A model generated the notes under the pieces. That model saw only the letters and a program-made list of their open reading frames with translations. It ran no database searches and was not told the DNA's origin. From Bordetella parapertussis (GTDB lineage Bacteria > Pseudomonadota > Gammaproteobacteria > Burkholderiales > SG8-41), in NCBI GenBank assembly GCA_945906935.1, contig CAMDSO010000019.1:1-46438 (forward strand): 46,438 bases of DNA, read 5' to 3'. Shown here piece by piece: positions 34,683 through 46,437 of the stretch (the first letter of the stretch is position 1; the number at the start of each line of letters is the position of its first letter). A program made the position numbers and the translations under genes.

Positions 34683-35178
34683 CGGGCGCCACCACGCCGC
34701 CGTCCTGTCCTACGGACACGAGTATCACGCGCGGCTGGCCACACCCTTTGCGGTGCTCGGTATCCGCACCACGGGTGCGCGACTCAGTGAAATCGTTTAT
34801 CTGCCGCTCGGTGCCGCCACACTGGCGCCGCAAAACCGCCTTGCGGAGAAAACCTGCCGCCAGATTGAACGCTACCTCGATGATCCGCAATTCCGCTTTG
34901 AGTTGCCGTTTGAATTTGACGGCAGTGCGTTTCGTCAGCGCGTGTGGCAGGCGATTTGTGAAATTCCGCTTGGTCGTCCGTTGACCTATGGTGATGTCGC
35001 GCGGCGGCTTGGCAGTGCGCCGCGCGCGGTCGGTGGCGCCTGCGGTGCCAACCGGATTCCGCTGGTGATTCCCTGTCATCGCGTGGTGGCCAGTGGCGGC
35101 ATCGGCGGTTTCATGCACGCACGCGCCGGTGCGCCGATCCAGATCAAGCAATGGTTGTTACGGCATGAGCATGTCTGA
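34663..35178 (+). CDS. ogt: methylated-DNA--protein-cysteine methyltransferase
   Basis: A 171-residue suicide repair protein removing O6-alkyl groups from guanine. The reactive cysteine is in VIPCHRVV. The DNA-binding helix-turn-helix and arginine finger lie in RPLTYGDVARRLGSAPRAVGGA, and FRQRVWQAICEIP is the conserved approach. The N-terminal domain is short, as in Ogt-type enzymes. The ATG at 34663 is the most plausible start; upstream residues are a shadow of the permease gene. It overlaps both the permease end and the xerD start. Confidence 0.94.
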   Translation: MRRLAPDGRHHAAVLSYGHEYHARLATPFAVLGIRTTGARLSEIVYLPLGAATLAPQNRLAEKTCRQIERYLDDPQFRFELPFEFDGSAFRQRVWQAICEIPLGRPLTYGDVARRLGSAPRAVGGACGANRIPLVIPCHRVVASGGIGGFMHARAGAPIQIKQWLLRHEHV

Positions 35179-36064
35179 CAACGCGATGCTCGATGAATTT
35201 TGCGACGCCTTGTGGTTGGAGGACGGCCTCTCGCGCAACACACTTGACAGTTACCGGCGCGACCTCAAACAGTTTCAGGCGTGGTTGGAAAAACTGCATG
35301 GCCGTGATCTGCTTGCCGCCAGCCACGCCGATCTGCTGTCGTATCTGGCGCACAAGGTGGCGGCCAAGGCCAAGGCGACCAGCACCAGCCGCCTGCTGTC
35401 CAGCCTCAAGCGCTTTTATCAATACGTGCTGCGCCAAAAAAAAATCGCCGCCGATCCGAGTTTGAATATTGATTCGCCCAAGTTGCCACGTGGTCTGCCG
35501 AAAACCCTGACCGAGGAGGATGTGGAGAAACTGCTGGCCGCGCCCGACACCGATGATGCGCTGGGCATGCGCGATCGCACCATGCTGGAGGTTTTGTATG
35601 CGAGCGGCCTGCGCGTGTCCGAGCTGGTGACACTCAAAGTGGCGCAAGTCAGCCTTGATATGGGCGTGGTGCGCATCATGGGCAAGGGTTCGAAAGAGCG
35701 TCTGGTTCCCTTGGGCGAAGAGGCGCTGGTCTGGGTCAGGCGCTATACCAGCGAGGCGCGTGCCGTTATCCTCGGTCGGCGCAGCAGCGACGCCTTGTTC
35801 GTCACGGCGCGGGCCGGCGCCATGACGCGTCAGTCTTTCTGGCATCTTTTAAAGCGCCACGCCCTGCACGCCGGTCTGCGCAAGGCGATTTCACCGCATA
35901 CCCTGCGTCACGCGTTTGCGACTCATTTGCTGAATCACGGCGCTGATTTGCGCGTGGTGCAAATGCTGCTCGGTCATTCCGATATATCAACTACCCAGAT
36001 TTACACCCATGTGGCGCGCGAGCGTTTAAAGCAGCTGCATGCCAAACATCATCCGCGCGGTTGA
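35165..36064 (+). CDS. xerD: site-specific tyrosine recombinase XerD
   Basis: A 299-residue recombinase resolving chromosome dimers at dif with XerC. The N-terminal SAM-like domain opens LDEFCDALWLEDGLSRNTL, typical of XerD. Catalytic residues are the Arg of ASGLRVSEL, the Lys in GKGSKERLVP, H245 and R248 of HTLRH, H271 and the nucleophile Y280. A run of nine A's (35436-35444) encodes Q-K-K in the linker. ATG at 35165 overlaps the ogt stop; ATG at 35171 is an alternative. Confidence 0.97.
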   Translation: MSMSDNAMLDEFCDALWLEDGLSRNTLDSYRRDLKQFQAWLEKLHGRDLLAASHADLLSYLAHKVAAKAKATSTSRLLSSLKRFYQYVLRQKKIAADPSLNIDSPKLPRGLPKTLTEEDVEKLLAAPDTDDALGMRDRTMLEVLYASGLRVSELVTLKVAQVSLDMGVVRIMGKGSKERLVPLGEEALVWVRRYTSEARAVILGRRSSDALFVTARAGAMTRQSFWHLLKRHALHAGLRKAISPHTLRHAFATHLLNHGADLRVVQMLLGHSDISTTQIYTHVARERLKQLHAKHHPRG

Positions 36065-36074
36065 CAGTGCGGAA

Positions 36075-36431
36075 TCAGTTGCGCGAGCCGCGCTCGATCG
36101 TGATGCCGAGTTTCTTGACGTTGCGCAGGGCACCGAGTTTGGCAATGCTGATGCGCACCCACGGCGCGCCAAAATCGCGCAGGACGATCTCTGCGATGGT
36201 TTCGGCGGCTTTCTCAAGTAGCAAAAAACGTTCGTTCTGAAACAGCTGCTCGATGCGCGCGACGATCTGGCTATAGTCGATGGTGTCGTCGAGGTTACCG
36301 CTCTTGGTCGCGTGCTGGTCCGGCAGACCGACCTCCAGATCAAGCTGGATGGTTTGCGGAACCTTCTTTTCCCATTCGTAAACGCCGATGCGCGTTTCGA
36401 TTTTGAGTTCCGAAATGAATATGTTGTCCAT
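36075..36431 (-). CDS. folB: dihydroneopterin aldolase FolB
   Basis: A 118-residue folate pathway enzyme converting dihydroneopterin to hydroxymethyl-dihydropterin. MDNIFISELKIETRIGVYEWEK is the standard start, with the catalytic Glu in the GVYEWEK stretch and the conserved Lys in the AKLGALRNVKKLGI region. It is convergent with xerD, 10 bases apart, and divergent from plsY with 67 bases between start codons. A run of eight G's lies in that gap. Confidence 0.96.
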   Translation of the reverse strand: MDNIFISELKIETRIGVYEWEKKVPQTIQLDLEVGLPDQHATKSGNLDDTIDYSQIVARIEQLFQNERFLLLEKAAETIAEIVLRDFGAPWVRISIAKLGALRNVKKLGITIERGSRN

Positions 36432-36464
36432 GGGGGCGGCTACGGTGTGTATGGGGGGGGCTGC

Positions 36465-36470
36465 TACAAT
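36465..36470 (+). promoter_or_regulatory. candidate -10 element of plsY behind an eight-G tract
   Basis: TACAAT lies 28 bases before the plsY ATG. The preceding spacer includes eight consecutive G's (36453-36460). The matching -35 (about 36441-36446, TACGGT) is poor, so the assignment rests mainly on the -10. Confidence 0.35.
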
Positions 36471-36498
36471 CGCAGCTTATTCTAAGTGAATTCATGCG

Positions 36499-37101
36499 AT
36501 GGCAATAGCAGCGGCACTCCTGGCTTATCTAATTGGTTCGGTTTCCTTCGCGGTAGTGGTGAGCCGTTTGATGAAATTGCCCGATCCACGCACCTATGGT
36601 TCGAATAATCCGGGGGCGACCAATGTCTTGCGCACGGGGCGCAAAGCGGCGGCTGCGTTGACACTGCTCGGCGATTGCGCCAAGGGCTGGTTCGCGGTGT
36701 TTCTGGCGGAGCGCTTTTTCGCCGGCGCGGTGCCGCCGGTGCTGGAAGTGTCGCTGGCAGCGGTGGCCGTCATACTTGGTCACATGTATCCGCTGTTTCA
36801 CCGTTTCATCGGTGGCAAGGGAGTGGCGACCGCGCTGGGTGTCTTGCTGGGACTGAATCTCTGGATCGGCCTTGGCGCCGCGATGACTTGGGCGATCATT
36901 GCATTCTTTTTGCGGATCTCGTCGTTAGCGGCCCTGGTCGCGGCGGTTTCTGCGCCGGTGTTTTGCCTCATGCTCTACGGCACGCATCCATATACGGCGG
37001 CAACCGCTTTGATCGCCGTTCTGCTGGTGTGGCGGCACAAGGCCAACATCAAAAATCTGCTCGCGGGCACCGAGCCGCGCATAGGCGCCAAGCGCGCCTG
37101 A
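36499..37101 (+). CDS. plsY: glycerol-3-phosphate 1-O-acyltransferase PlsY
   Basis: A 200-residue, five-span membrane enzyme that transfers the acyl group of acyl-phosphate to glycerol-3-phosphate, the first step of phospholipid synthesis. Conserved loops are [34 protein letters not shown] and the [19 protein letters not shown] tail. All are intact. It is divergent from folB; folB-plsY-tsaD proximity is common in proteobacteria. dadA follows by 18 bases. Confidence 0.97.
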   Translation: MAIAAALLAYLIGSVSFAVVVSRLMKLPDPRTYGSNNPGATNVLRTGRKAAAALTLLGDCAKGWFAVFLAERFFAGAVPPVLEVSLAAVAVILGHMYPLFHRFIGGKGVATALGVLLGLNLWIGLGAAMTWAIIAFFLRISSLAALVAAVSAPVFCLMLYGTHPYTAATALIAVLLVWRHKANIKNLLAGTEPRIGAKRA

Positions 37102-37119
37102 TATTGCCGCGGGCAACGC

Positions 37120-38382
37120 ATGAAAGTCATCGTTCTTGGCGCCGGTGTTGTTGGCATCGCCAGCGCTTGGTATTTGCGCCGAGCGGGTCATGATGTCACG
37201 GTAGTGGACCGCCAGTTTATGCCCGGACTTGAAACGAGCTTCGCCAACGGCGGGCAGATTTCAGTCAGCCATGCCGAGCCGTGGGCAAACCCGCATGCGA
37301 TTGCACAAATATTCCATTGGCTGGGGCGTGAGGATGCGCCGCTGCTGTTTCGTCTGCGTGCCGACACGGCGCAGTGGCGCTGGGGTGCGCGTTTCCTGAT
37401 TGAATGTTTGCCGTGGCGTACGCGCCGCAATATTGCAAACATTCTGAAGCTGGCGCTATACAGCCGTCAAACGCTCAAGAGCCTGCGTACCGAAATTGGT
37501 ATCGCCTATGATCATCAGGAGCGCGGCATCGTGCATTTTTATACCGAGCCGGCACAGTTTGCATTTGCGCAGGCCGCGGTGCGCGTGATGGCCGAGTTTG
37601 GTTGCGAACGCATACTCAAAACACCGCAGGAGTTGCTCGCCATCGAACCGGCGCTGGCGCATGCCTTGCCGCGTATTGTCGGCGGTGATCACGCCGTCGA
37701 GGATGAGTCGGGCGATGCCTCTGCATTTACGCAGCGCCTCGCCGCACGCTGTATTGAAGCGGGCGTCGAATGGCGGCGCTGTTCGACCATCAGTACGCTC
37801 GTCGCGGCCAGTGGTGCCATCGAGGGCTTGAACATCCGCGATGCCGAGGGGGCAGCCCTTACGTTGACCGCCAACGCTTACGTGGTGGCGCTGGGTAGCT
37901 ACAGCGCGGGGATACTGCGGCCACTCGGGATGTCGCCCCTGGTGTATCCGGTCAAGGGATATTCGCTGACCATTCCTGTTACTGATGGCAACACGGCGCC
38001 GCAGGTGAGTTTGACCGATGACGAACACAAGCTTGTATTTTCGCGCCTGGGGCAGCGTCTGCGCGTTGCCGGTACCGCTGAACTCAACGGCTACGATAAA
38101 ACGCTCAACCCCGTACGCTGCAATGCTATCCTCAAACGCGTTGCCGATTTGTTTCCGCGTGCCGGCGATTTTGCAGCGGCGATGCAGTGGTGTGGCCTGC
38201 GTCCGGCGACGCCGTCCAACCTGCCCTACGTGGGGGCCACACGCTATCGCAATCTTTATTTGAATACCGGCCACGGCACTCTGGGCTGGACACTGGCCTG
38301 TGGTTCGGGGCGTTTGTTGGCCGATGTGATCTCGGGCCACGCGCCCGATGTTGACCCCGCGCCCTACCGCTTTAACGGCTGA
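37120..38382 (+). CDS. dadA: D-amino acid dehydrogenase DadA-like FAD oxidoreductase
   Basis: A 420-residue flavoenzyme of the DadA type, which oxidises D-amino acids (notably D-alanine) to oxo acids and feeds the electron transport chain. [20 protein letters not shown] holds the FAD dinucleotide motif. [19 protein letters not shown] is the DadA signature, and [20 protein letters not shown] is the C-terminal FAD contact. It closely follows plsY and runs 11 bases into the convergent tsaD end. No racemase dadX is nearby. Confidence 0.93.
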   Translation: MKVIVLGAGVVGIASAWYLRRAGHDVTVVDRQFMPGLETSFANGGQISVSHAEPWANPHAIAQIFHWLGREDAPLLFRLRADTAQWRWGARFLIECLPWRTRRNIANILKLALYSRQTLKSLRTEIGIAYDHQERGIVHFYTEPAQFAFAQAAVRVMAEFGCERILKTPQELLAIEPALAHALPRIVGGDHAVEDESGDASAFTQRLAARCIEAGVEWRRCSTISTLVAASGAIEGLNIRDAEGAALTLTANAYVVALGSYSAGILRPLGMSPLVYPVKGYSLTIPVTDGNTAPQVSLTDDEHKLVFSRLGQRLRVAGTAELNGYDKTLNPVRCNAILKRVADLFPRAGDFAAAMQWCGLRPATPSNLPYVGATRYRNLYLNTGHGTLGWTLACGSGRLLADVISGHAPDVDPAPYRFNG

Positions 38383-39406
38383 CGGCTTCGAGGCTACTGA
38401 GATCCCAGCGCGGCCGGACTGAAAAATTGCCGCTGCCACGCGGCGCTTGTTTCGCTGCGGCATGTTGCAGCCGCATGGCCGCTGCAAAGGCGATCATGGC
38501 GCCATTGTCGGTGCAGAATTCCGGAGCGGGATAAAAGACTGAAAAGCCGGCGCGAGCAGCGGCGGCAGAGAGCTTTTTCCGCAGGCTGATGTTTGCGCCC
38601 ACTCCGCCTGCAACGACCAGCCGTTCTAGGCCGCTGCGCTTTACGGCCTCCGCTGACTTGGCTACCAATACGTCGACGATAGCAGCCTGAAATTCGGCTG
38701 CAACATCGGCCCGGGCTTGCGCGTCAAGCTGGCGATTTTTCACCTGCAGCATGACCGCGGTTTTTAGACCACTGAAGCTGAAATCAAGGTCATGGCTGTG
38801 CAGCATGGGGCGCGGCAGTTTGACGCGGCCGGCTTGTCCCTGCTCGGCCAGCCGTGCGATTTGCGGTCCGCCCGGATACCCCAGTTCGAGCAGCTGCGCG
38901 GTTTTGTCGAAGGCCTCGCCAGCGGCATCGTCCAGTGTTTCCCCGAGTAATTCGTATTGTCCGATCGCGCTAACCCGCATCAACTGGGTGTGTCCGCCCG
39001 ACACCAGCAGGGCGACAAAGGGAAACTCGGGCGCGGGGTTTTCCAGTAGCGGTGCCAGCAAGTGGCCTTCGAGGTGGTGGATGCCGATGGCTGGCACCCC
39101 CAGCGACCAGGCCAGGCCCTCGGCCACACCCGCGCCGACCAGCAGCGCGCCGGCCAACCCGGGGCCGGCGGTATAGGCGACGGCATCGATCTCCTGGAGG
39201 CTTGCCTTGGCCTGTTGGAGCACCTCTCGGGTCAGCGGCAAGACGCGGCGTATATGGTCGCGGGAGGCCAGTTCCGGCACCACGCCGCCATATTCGGCAT
39301 GCAAGGCGGCCTGGGTGTGCAACGCGTGTCCGAGGAGGCCGCGTGTGCTGTCGTAGAGCGCGACACCAGTTTCGTCGCAGGAGGTTTCAATACCGAGGAT
39401 TAACAT
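38372..39406 (-). CDS. tsaD: tRNA N6-adenosine threonylcarbamoyltransferase TsaD
   Basis: A 344-residue ASKHA-fold enzyme that completes t6A37 synthesis with TsaB and Tsa[20 protein letters not shown] is the invariant start. The metal-binding H-x3-H is in [13 protein letters not shown], and the nucleotide loops are in [10 protein letters not shown] and [12 protein letters not shown]. Intact and of normal length. It is divergent from rpsU, a conserved arrangement across proteobacteria, and its 3' end overlaps dadA by 11 bases. Confidence 0.98.
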   Translation of the reverse strand: MLILGIETSCDETGVALYDSTRGLLGHALHTQAALHAEYGGVVPELASRDHIRRVLPLTREVLQQAKASLQEIDAVAYTAGPGLAGALLVGAGVAEGLAWSLGVPAIGIHHLEGHLLAPLLENPAPEFPFVALLVSGGHTQLMRVSAIGQYELLGETLDDAAGEAFDKTAQLLELGYPGGPQIARLAEQGQAGRVKLPRPMLHSHDLDFSFSGLKTAVMLQVKNRQLDAQARADVAAEFQAAIVDVLVAKSAEAVKRSGLERLVVAGGVGANISLRKKLSAAAARAGFSVFYPAPEFCTDNGAMIAFAAAMRLQHAAAKQAPRGSGNFSVRPRWDLSSLEAVSR

Positions 39407-39438
39407 GACGTACCCGAAAATTTGCCAGAATCAGCGCT

Positions 39439-39466
39439 TTGACAACGCAAAAGTCGCTGCTATACT
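39439..39466 (+). promoter_or_regulatory. sigma-70 promoter of rpsU-yqeY-dnaG-rpoD
   Basis: A perfect TTGACA -35 (39439-39444) is followed after 16 bases by TATACT (39461-39466), 37 bases before the rpsU ATG. This is the best consensus promoter in the window, apt for the macromolecular-synthesis operon. Confidence 0.85.
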
Positions 39467-39503
39467 ACGCGCCTTTCTGAATTTCCGACTGGGTAATAGT
39501 TTT

Positions 39504-39716
39504 ATGCCAACCGTACGCGTCAAGGAAAACGAGCCGTTCGAGGTAGCGATGCGCCGCTTCAAGCGCACCATTGAAAAAACCGGGCTGCTGACCGAATTGC
39601 GCGCGCGCGAATTCTATGAGAAGCCGACGTCGGAGCGTAAGCGCAAGCTTGCCGCCGCGGTTAAACGTCATTACAAGCGTCTGCGCGCGCACCAGCTGCC
39701 GCCGAAGATGTATTAG
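39504..39716 (+). CDS. rpsU: 30S ribosomal protein S21
   Basis: A 70-residue, strongly basic protein of the 30S subunit involved in initiation. [20 protein letters not shown] is the family start, so the ATG at 39504 is used; the longer open frame to 39405 crosses the promoter. It is the first gene of the operon leading through yqeY to dnaG and rpoD. Confidence 0.98.
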   Translation: MPTVRVKENEPFEVAMRRFKRTIEKTGLLTELRAREFYEKPTSERKRKLAAAVKRHYKRLRAHQLPPKMY

Positions 39717-39742
39717 GCGTTTGCCGGAAGCAGGTCAAGCGG

Positions 39743-39764
39743 ATGCGGGCACAGCCCGCATTTT
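39743..39764 (+). terminator. attenuator-like hairpin after rpsU
   Basis: ATGCGGGC (39743-39750) pairs perfectly with GCCCGCAT (39754-39761) around a 3-base loop, then a short T run (TTTTGC). The weak U tract suggests partial termination, which would give extra rpsU message, as happens between rpsU and dnaG in E. coli. Confidence 0.6.
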
Positions 39765-39813
39765 GCTTTCTGGGCACCTGAATTTCTAACGCTGATTGTG
39801 GAGTTCCGCCGCC

Positions 39814-40257
39814 ATGTCGCTCAAAGTTACGATCACCGAGGATATGAAAAACGCGATGCGTGCTAAAGACGCGCAGCGTCTTTCCGCCATCAGGCTGTTA
39901 TTGGCTGCGATGAAACAGAAGGAAGTCGACGAGCGCGTTGAACTGGCTGACGCCGACATCATTTCCATCATCGACAAAATGCTCAAGCAGCGCCGTGATT
40001 CGATTGCGCAGTTCGAGAAGGGCGGCCGTCAGGATCTGGCCGACCAGGAGAAATTCGAACTCGGCATCCTGCAGGCTTACATGCCGCAGGCCTTGTCTGA
40101 TGCCGAAATCGATGCCGAAATTGACGCCGCCATGCAGGCCACGGGTGCCAAGGCCATGGCTGATATGGGTAAGGTGATGGCGGCGCTCAAGCCGAAGCTT
40201 GCCGGTCGCGCCGACATGGCCAAAGTGTCGGCCCAGATCAAGGCGAAGCTGGGGTAG
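39814..40257 (+). CDS. yqeY: GatB/YqeY domain-containing protein
   Basis: A 147-residue helical protein. The YqeY fold resembles the tail domain of amidotransferase GatB; MSLKVTITEDMKNAMRAKD is the family start. EVDERVELADADIISIIDKMLKQRRDSI and AYMPQALSDAEI are conserved. The tail (MADMGKVMAALKPKLAGRAD) is the GatB-like tRNA-facing part. No enzymatic role is established. It sits between rpsU and dnaG, as in many beta- and gammaproteobacteria. Confidence 0.93.
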   Translation: MSLKVTITEDMKNAMRAKDAQRLSAIRLLLAAMKQKEVDERVELADADIISIIDKMLKQRRDSIAQFEKGGRQDLADQEKFELGILQAYMPQALSDAEIDAEIDAAMQATGAKAMADMGKVMAALKPKLAGRADMAKVSAQIKAKLG

Positions 40258-40380
40258 TCAACCCGCCAGGCGGAGTGCCGCCGGCGCTGTTTCGAACTCG
40301 GTTATCATGCACGCTGGCCGCCACCGCATGCTTTTCTGTTTTCACCTCAGCCATCGTGTTCAACGCCGGGCCCAGTACTC

Positions 40381-42120
40381 TTGATACCGCAATCCTTTAT
40401 TCAGGACCTGCTCAACCGCGTTGACATTGTCGATGTGGTCGAGCGCTATGTGCCGCTCAAACGCGCCGGTGCCAACCACGTCGCCTGCTGCCCGTTTCAC
40501 ACCGAGAAATCACCGTCGTTTACCGTCAGCCAGGCCAAGCAGTTTTATCATTGCTTTGGCTGTGGCGCGCACGGCACGGCGATCGGTTTTTTGATCGAGT
40601 ACAGCGGCGTCGGGTTTATCGACGCGGTGAAGGACCTCGCGCAAAGCGCCGGCATGCAGGTGCCGGAAACCCGCTCCGAGCAGCCGCGCCACAAGACCGA
40701 GGAAGGCGAAGACCTGCACGAGGTGATGTTGAAGGCTGCGCAGTATTACCGCCAGCAACTGAAGTCAACGCCGCGGGCGGTCGAGTATTTGAAAAAGCGC
40801 GGTTTGTCGGGCGAGGTGGCGAAAGAGTTTGGCGTCGGTTATGCGCCCGCAGCATGGCAGAACCTCAACGCGGCATTTCCCGATTACAACGCCAAGGCGC
40901 TGGTCGCCACTGGTCTTGTGATCCAGGGCGATGAAGGCAAACGCTATGATCGTTTTCGTGATCGCATCATGTTTCCGATTGTCGACACGCGTGGTCATAT
41001 CATCGGTTTCGGTGGACGCGTGCTCGACCAGGGTGAGCCGAAATATCTGAATTCACCGGAAACCACGCTGTTCGAAAAAGGCCGTGAACTCTACGGGCTG
41101 TATCAGGGCCGCCGCGCCATTCGCGACGCCGGCTGTGTGATCGTCGTCGAGGGTTATATGGATGTGGTGGCGCTGGCCCAGCACGGCGTCGGTTATGCGG
41201 TGGCCACCCTCGGTACCGCAACCACGCCGACCCACGTGCAAAAGCTGCTGCGCCAGACCGAGGAGGTGGTCTTCTGTTTTGACGGTGATAACGCCGGCCG
41301 CCGTGCCGCCTGGCGCGCCCTTGAGAACAGCCTTGAACAGCTGGTCGACGGCAAACAACTGTCGTTTCTGTTTTTACCGCAGGGCGAAGACCCCGATAGC
41401 TATGTGCGCCAATTCGGCAAGGAAGCCTTCGAGAAAATGCTGCGCGAAGCCAAGCCGCTGTCGCAGTTTTTGCTCGACGAATTGAAGTCGCAGGTCGATA
41501 TGCAAACGCCCGAAGGCCGCGCTAAATTGCTGCAGGAAGCTGCGCCACGCATCAAGCTGGTGGCGGCCCCCATCCTGTCGCTGATGTTGCGCAAACAACT
41601 CGCGCAGATCGCCGGTATTTCGCAGCAGGAACTCGATGCGCAGTTTCAGATTAAATCGGTCGCCCCGCCTGTCGCGCCGCCGCGCAAAAGCCCGCCGGTA
41701 CGCAACTCGCTCGTGCGCAAGCTGATCGAACTGGTGTTGTTGCATCCAGAATTTGCCGGCGATGTTGATCCGGCGATCCTGCATGCCGCCGGTGATACTG
41801 TTGCAGAGGCCGCCGATCTCAAGACCCTGGCCGCTTTGCTGGACGCGGCAGCAGCAGAGCCGGGCGTCATCCACTGGCCTGAATACTTTCGCGATACCGA
41901 ACATGCCGGCTTGTTGTTACAAATCGAACCGGCACTGCTTAAGCGTCAGGATATGGACTGGAGCCTGGAAGAGCTGCGCGCCGAGTTTCGCGATGGCTGG
42001 CAGCAGCTCGGACGCCGCATCGATTTGGAGTTGCAGGCTGAAAACATCAAGCAACACGGTTTTACCGGTTCGAATTTGGAGCGGTTACGGATCACCAAAG
42101 GGGTGGCCGGCCCCAAGTAA
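40381..42120 (+). CDS. dnaG: DNA primase DnaG
   Basis: A 579-residue primase making RNA primers for replication. The N-terminal zinc finger has CCPFH and CFGC as ligands (about residues 39-63). The TOPRIM domain holds VVEGYMDVVALAQ and FCFDGDNAGRRAAWR with the acidic metal residues. A C-terminal DnaB-interaction domain starts near residue 445, after a proline-rich linker (APPVAPPRKSPPV). The start is a TTG, chosen because M-I-P-Q-S-F-I-Q is the family N-terminus and no ATG or GTG fits. Confidence 0.97.
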   Translation: MIPQSFIQDLLNRVDIVDVVERYVPLKRAGANHVACCPFHTEKSPSFTVSQAKQFYHCFGCGAHGTAIGFLIEYSGVGFIDAVKDLAQSAGMQVPETRSEQPRHKTEEGEDLHEVMLKAAQYYRQQLKSTPRAVEYLKKRGLSGEVAKEFGVGYAPAAWQNLNAAFPDYNAKALVATGLVIQGDEGKRYDRFRDRIMFPIVDTRGHIIGFGGRVLDQGEPKYLNSPETTLFEKGRELYGLYQGRRAIRDAGCVIVVEGYMDVVALAQHGVGYAVATLGTATTPTHVQKLLRQTEEVVFCFDGDNAGRRAAWRALENSLEQLVDGKQLSFLFLPQGEDPDSYVRQFGKEAFEKMLREAKPLSQFLLDELKSQVDMQTPEGRAKLLQEAAPRIKLVAAPILSLMLRKQLAQIAGISQQELDAQFQIKSVAPPVAPPRKSPPVRNSLVRKLIELVLLHPEFAGDVDPAILHAAGDTVAEAADLKTLAALLDAAAAEPGVIHWPEYFRDTEHAGLLLQIEPALLKRQDMDWSLEELRAEFRDGWQQLGRRIDLELQAENIKQHGFTGSNLERLRITKGVAGPK

Positions 42121-42132
42121 GCGGGGCGCTTA
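42118..42132 (+). promoter_or_regulatory. hairpin over the dnaG stop codon
   Basis: TAAGCG and CGCTTA form a perfect 6-base stem with a GGG loop that begins at the dnaG stop codon itself. There is no T run. It may mark an mRNA processing or stabilising point between dnaG and rpoD, which E. coli cleaves at an equivalent place. Confidence 0.35.
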
Positions 42133-42194
42133 TGGGGTATTTTGATAAGATAGTAAAGTTCTAAGCTCAACTTACCTGACAGGCGAGACTGGCT

Positions 42195-44504
<2,310 letters not shown>

Positions 44505-44578
44505 TTGTTGCAGCCGTCCGCCGCACGCCCTGATGGCGTGAGGTGCAGCGGTCAGATTGTGAGGCGGGTGGGCGCGTT

Positions 44579-46297
44579 ATGTTGCTGAAAATTCTGCGCG
44601 CTTGTTTTCAGGCGAATTCGACTCGCCTGGTGCGACGCGCACTCGCCTTGCGTCAGCAGGGCGACTTGCCGGAGGCCACTAGTGTGTTGCGCGAGGCCGC
44701 CCGAAAATTTCCGCACGATGCGGTTGTCGCCGTTAACTTGGCGCTGGTGTTGCTCGAACAAAACCAGGCCGATGCCGGCGCCGCTGAACTCGAACGCGCC
44801 ATGGCACTCGACCCCGCTAACGCCGCTGCTCATTACAACTATGCCAATCTGCTGCGCGTTTCCGGCCGGCATGAGGAGGCTTTGCGTCATTACCGGCTAG
44901 CCACGCAGATCCCGGCACCGGTTGCGCAGGCGCAGCAGGAACTGATGTTCTCCTTGCTTGAGTTTTGCGCCTGGGATGAGGCCGAGCGCGTAGCCGAACG
45001 GTTGCGCGAGGTCTGCCGGCAAAAATCTGCTGATTGGCCGCGTGCTGTTGCGCCGCTCACCGCGTTGTATCTTGGTCTGGACTCTGCAGCGTGCAAAGAA
45101 GGAGCAGCGTGGCACGCCGCCGAGGCTGTACGCGATGTGGCGGTGTTGCGCAGGGCACCCGCCACCGAGGGCACGCGCCTGCGCATCGGCTATCTCTCGC
45201 AGGACTGTCGCGATCATCCGGTGGGGCATCTGCTCAGCGCCGCGCTGCCATTGCATGATCGTAGCCGCTGCGAAGTGTTTGCTTATTCTTATGGCGCCGA
45301 TGATCGCAGCACCAGTCGTCGCGATATCGAGCGCGGCGTCGAACATTTCGTCGATATCGCCGCTCTGAGTGATGCGGCTGCCGCCGCGCGCATCGCCGCC
45401 GATGGTGTGCAGGTGTTGATCGATCTGGCCGGCCATACCACCGCTGGCCGGCCCGGTATTCTGGCGCGCCGGCCCGCCCCTGTGCAGGCGCACTATCTCG
45501 GTTATCCGGCAAGCACCGGTGCGGCGTATCTCGATTATTTCGTCACCGACGCCGTTGCTACGCCGCCCGCTTGCGAGGCGGCGTTTACCGAACAGCTCGC
45601 CTTTGTGCCTGAGTGCTTCATGTTCAGCGCTGGCCCGCCGCCACCGGTTGAATTCGAGCCGACGCGTGCGAGCCAGGGCCTGCCCGAGCAGGCGATGGTG
45701 TATTCCAGTTTCATCAACGCTTCGCGTATTTCGCGCGACGTGTTCGCCCCGTGGATGGAGATTTTGCGTGCGGTGCCCGACAGCGTGTTGTGGCTGAAGC
45801 AGTCGCATGCCGGCATCGTTGCCAACCTCAGTGCGGAGGCTGCGCGTCACGGCGTGGACGCCTCACGCTTGTGTTTTGCGCCGCGTGTTCCGGGGCGTGC
45901 TGAACATCTGGCTCGTATCGCCCTGAGTGATTTGTCGCTCGATGCCATCGGCTGGCATTGCGGGCACTCGACGACCAATGAAACGCTGTGGACGGGTGTG
46001 CCGGTGCTCACCGCTGAGGGCGACCGTTTTGCTTCGCGGGTTGGCTGCAGCCTGCTCACCGCCGCCGGACTGCCGGAAATGATTGCGCGTGATGCGCGCG
46101 ATTATGTAGCGATCGCCACCAGCCTCGGACTTGATCGCGAACGTTGCGCCGCGCTCAAACACAAACTCGCTGCAAACCGTCAACACGCAGCCTTCTTCGA
46201 TCAACGGCGTATCGTCGCCGGCCTCGAGGCGGTTTATCTTGAAATGTGGCGCCAACACCGCGCGGGTCTCAAGCCGCAACGCATCGCTTTGCGCTAG
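44579..46297 (+). CDS. TPR-containing GT41 (SPINDLY/OGT-like) glycosyltransferase
   Basis: A 572-residue protein. About three tetratricopeptide units (residues 10-110; NLALVLLEQNQADAGAAELE, NYANLLRVSGRHEEAL) lead into an O-GlcNAc transferase-like domain. Its marks are RIGYLSQDCRDHPVGHLL, VLIDLAGHTTAGRPGILARRPAPVQAHYLGYPAS and HCGHSTTNETLWTGVPVLT, the last being the nucleotide-sugar site. Bacterial relatives glycosylate proteins such as adhesins or flagellin; acceptor unknown here. ATG at 44579 is preferred to a GTG 12 codons upstream. It follows rpoD by 74 bases with no clear terminator. Confidence 0.9.
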   Translation: MLLKILRACFQANSTRLVRRALALRQQGDLPEATSVLREAARKFPHDAVVAVNLALVLLEQNQADAGAAELERAMALDPANAAAHYNYANLLRVSGRHEEALRHYRLATQIPAPVAQAQQELMFSLLEFCAWDEAERVAERLREVCRQKSADWPRAVAPLTALYLGLDSAACKEGAAWHAAEAVRDVAVLRRAPATEGTRLRIGYLSQDCRDHPVGHLLSAALPLHDRSRCEVFAYSYGADDRSTSRRDIERGVEHFVDIAALSDAAAAARIAADGVQVLIDLAGHTTAGRPGILARRPAPVQAHYLGYPASTGAAYLDYFVTDAVATPPACEAAFTEQLAFVPECFMFSAGPPPPVEFEPTRASQGLPEQAMVYSSFINASRISRDVFAPWMEILRAVPDSVLWLKQSHAGIVANLSAEAARHGVDASRLCFAPRVPGRAEHLARIALSDLSLDAIGWHCGHSTTNETLWTGVPVLTAEGDRFASRVGCSLLTAAGLPEMIARDARDYVAIATSLGLDRERCAALKHKLAANRQHAAFFDQRRIVAGLEAVYLEMWRQHRAGLKPQRIALR

Positions 46298-46345
46298 CGG
46301 GTGCGTTTTATTCAGGCGCTACGGCGTCGGGCATCGCGACACAGT

Positions 46346-46351
46346 TATAAT
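46346..46351 (+). promoter_or_regulatory. -10 element of the tRNA gene
   Basis: A perfect TATAAT ends 9 bases before the mature tRNA start. No good -35 was found at the right distance, but the position is appropriate for a tRNA promoter. Confidence 0.55.
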
Positions 46352-46360
46352 GCCGCCTTC

Positions 46361-46437
<77 letters not shown>

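Noticed and set aside
37456-38487. 343-codon open frame antisense to dadA
   Set aside because: Overlaps both dadA and tsaD coding; no domain.
39405-39503. Upstream in-frame ATG for rpsU
   Set aside because: It would place the consensus promoter inside the coding region and add 33 residues absent from S21.
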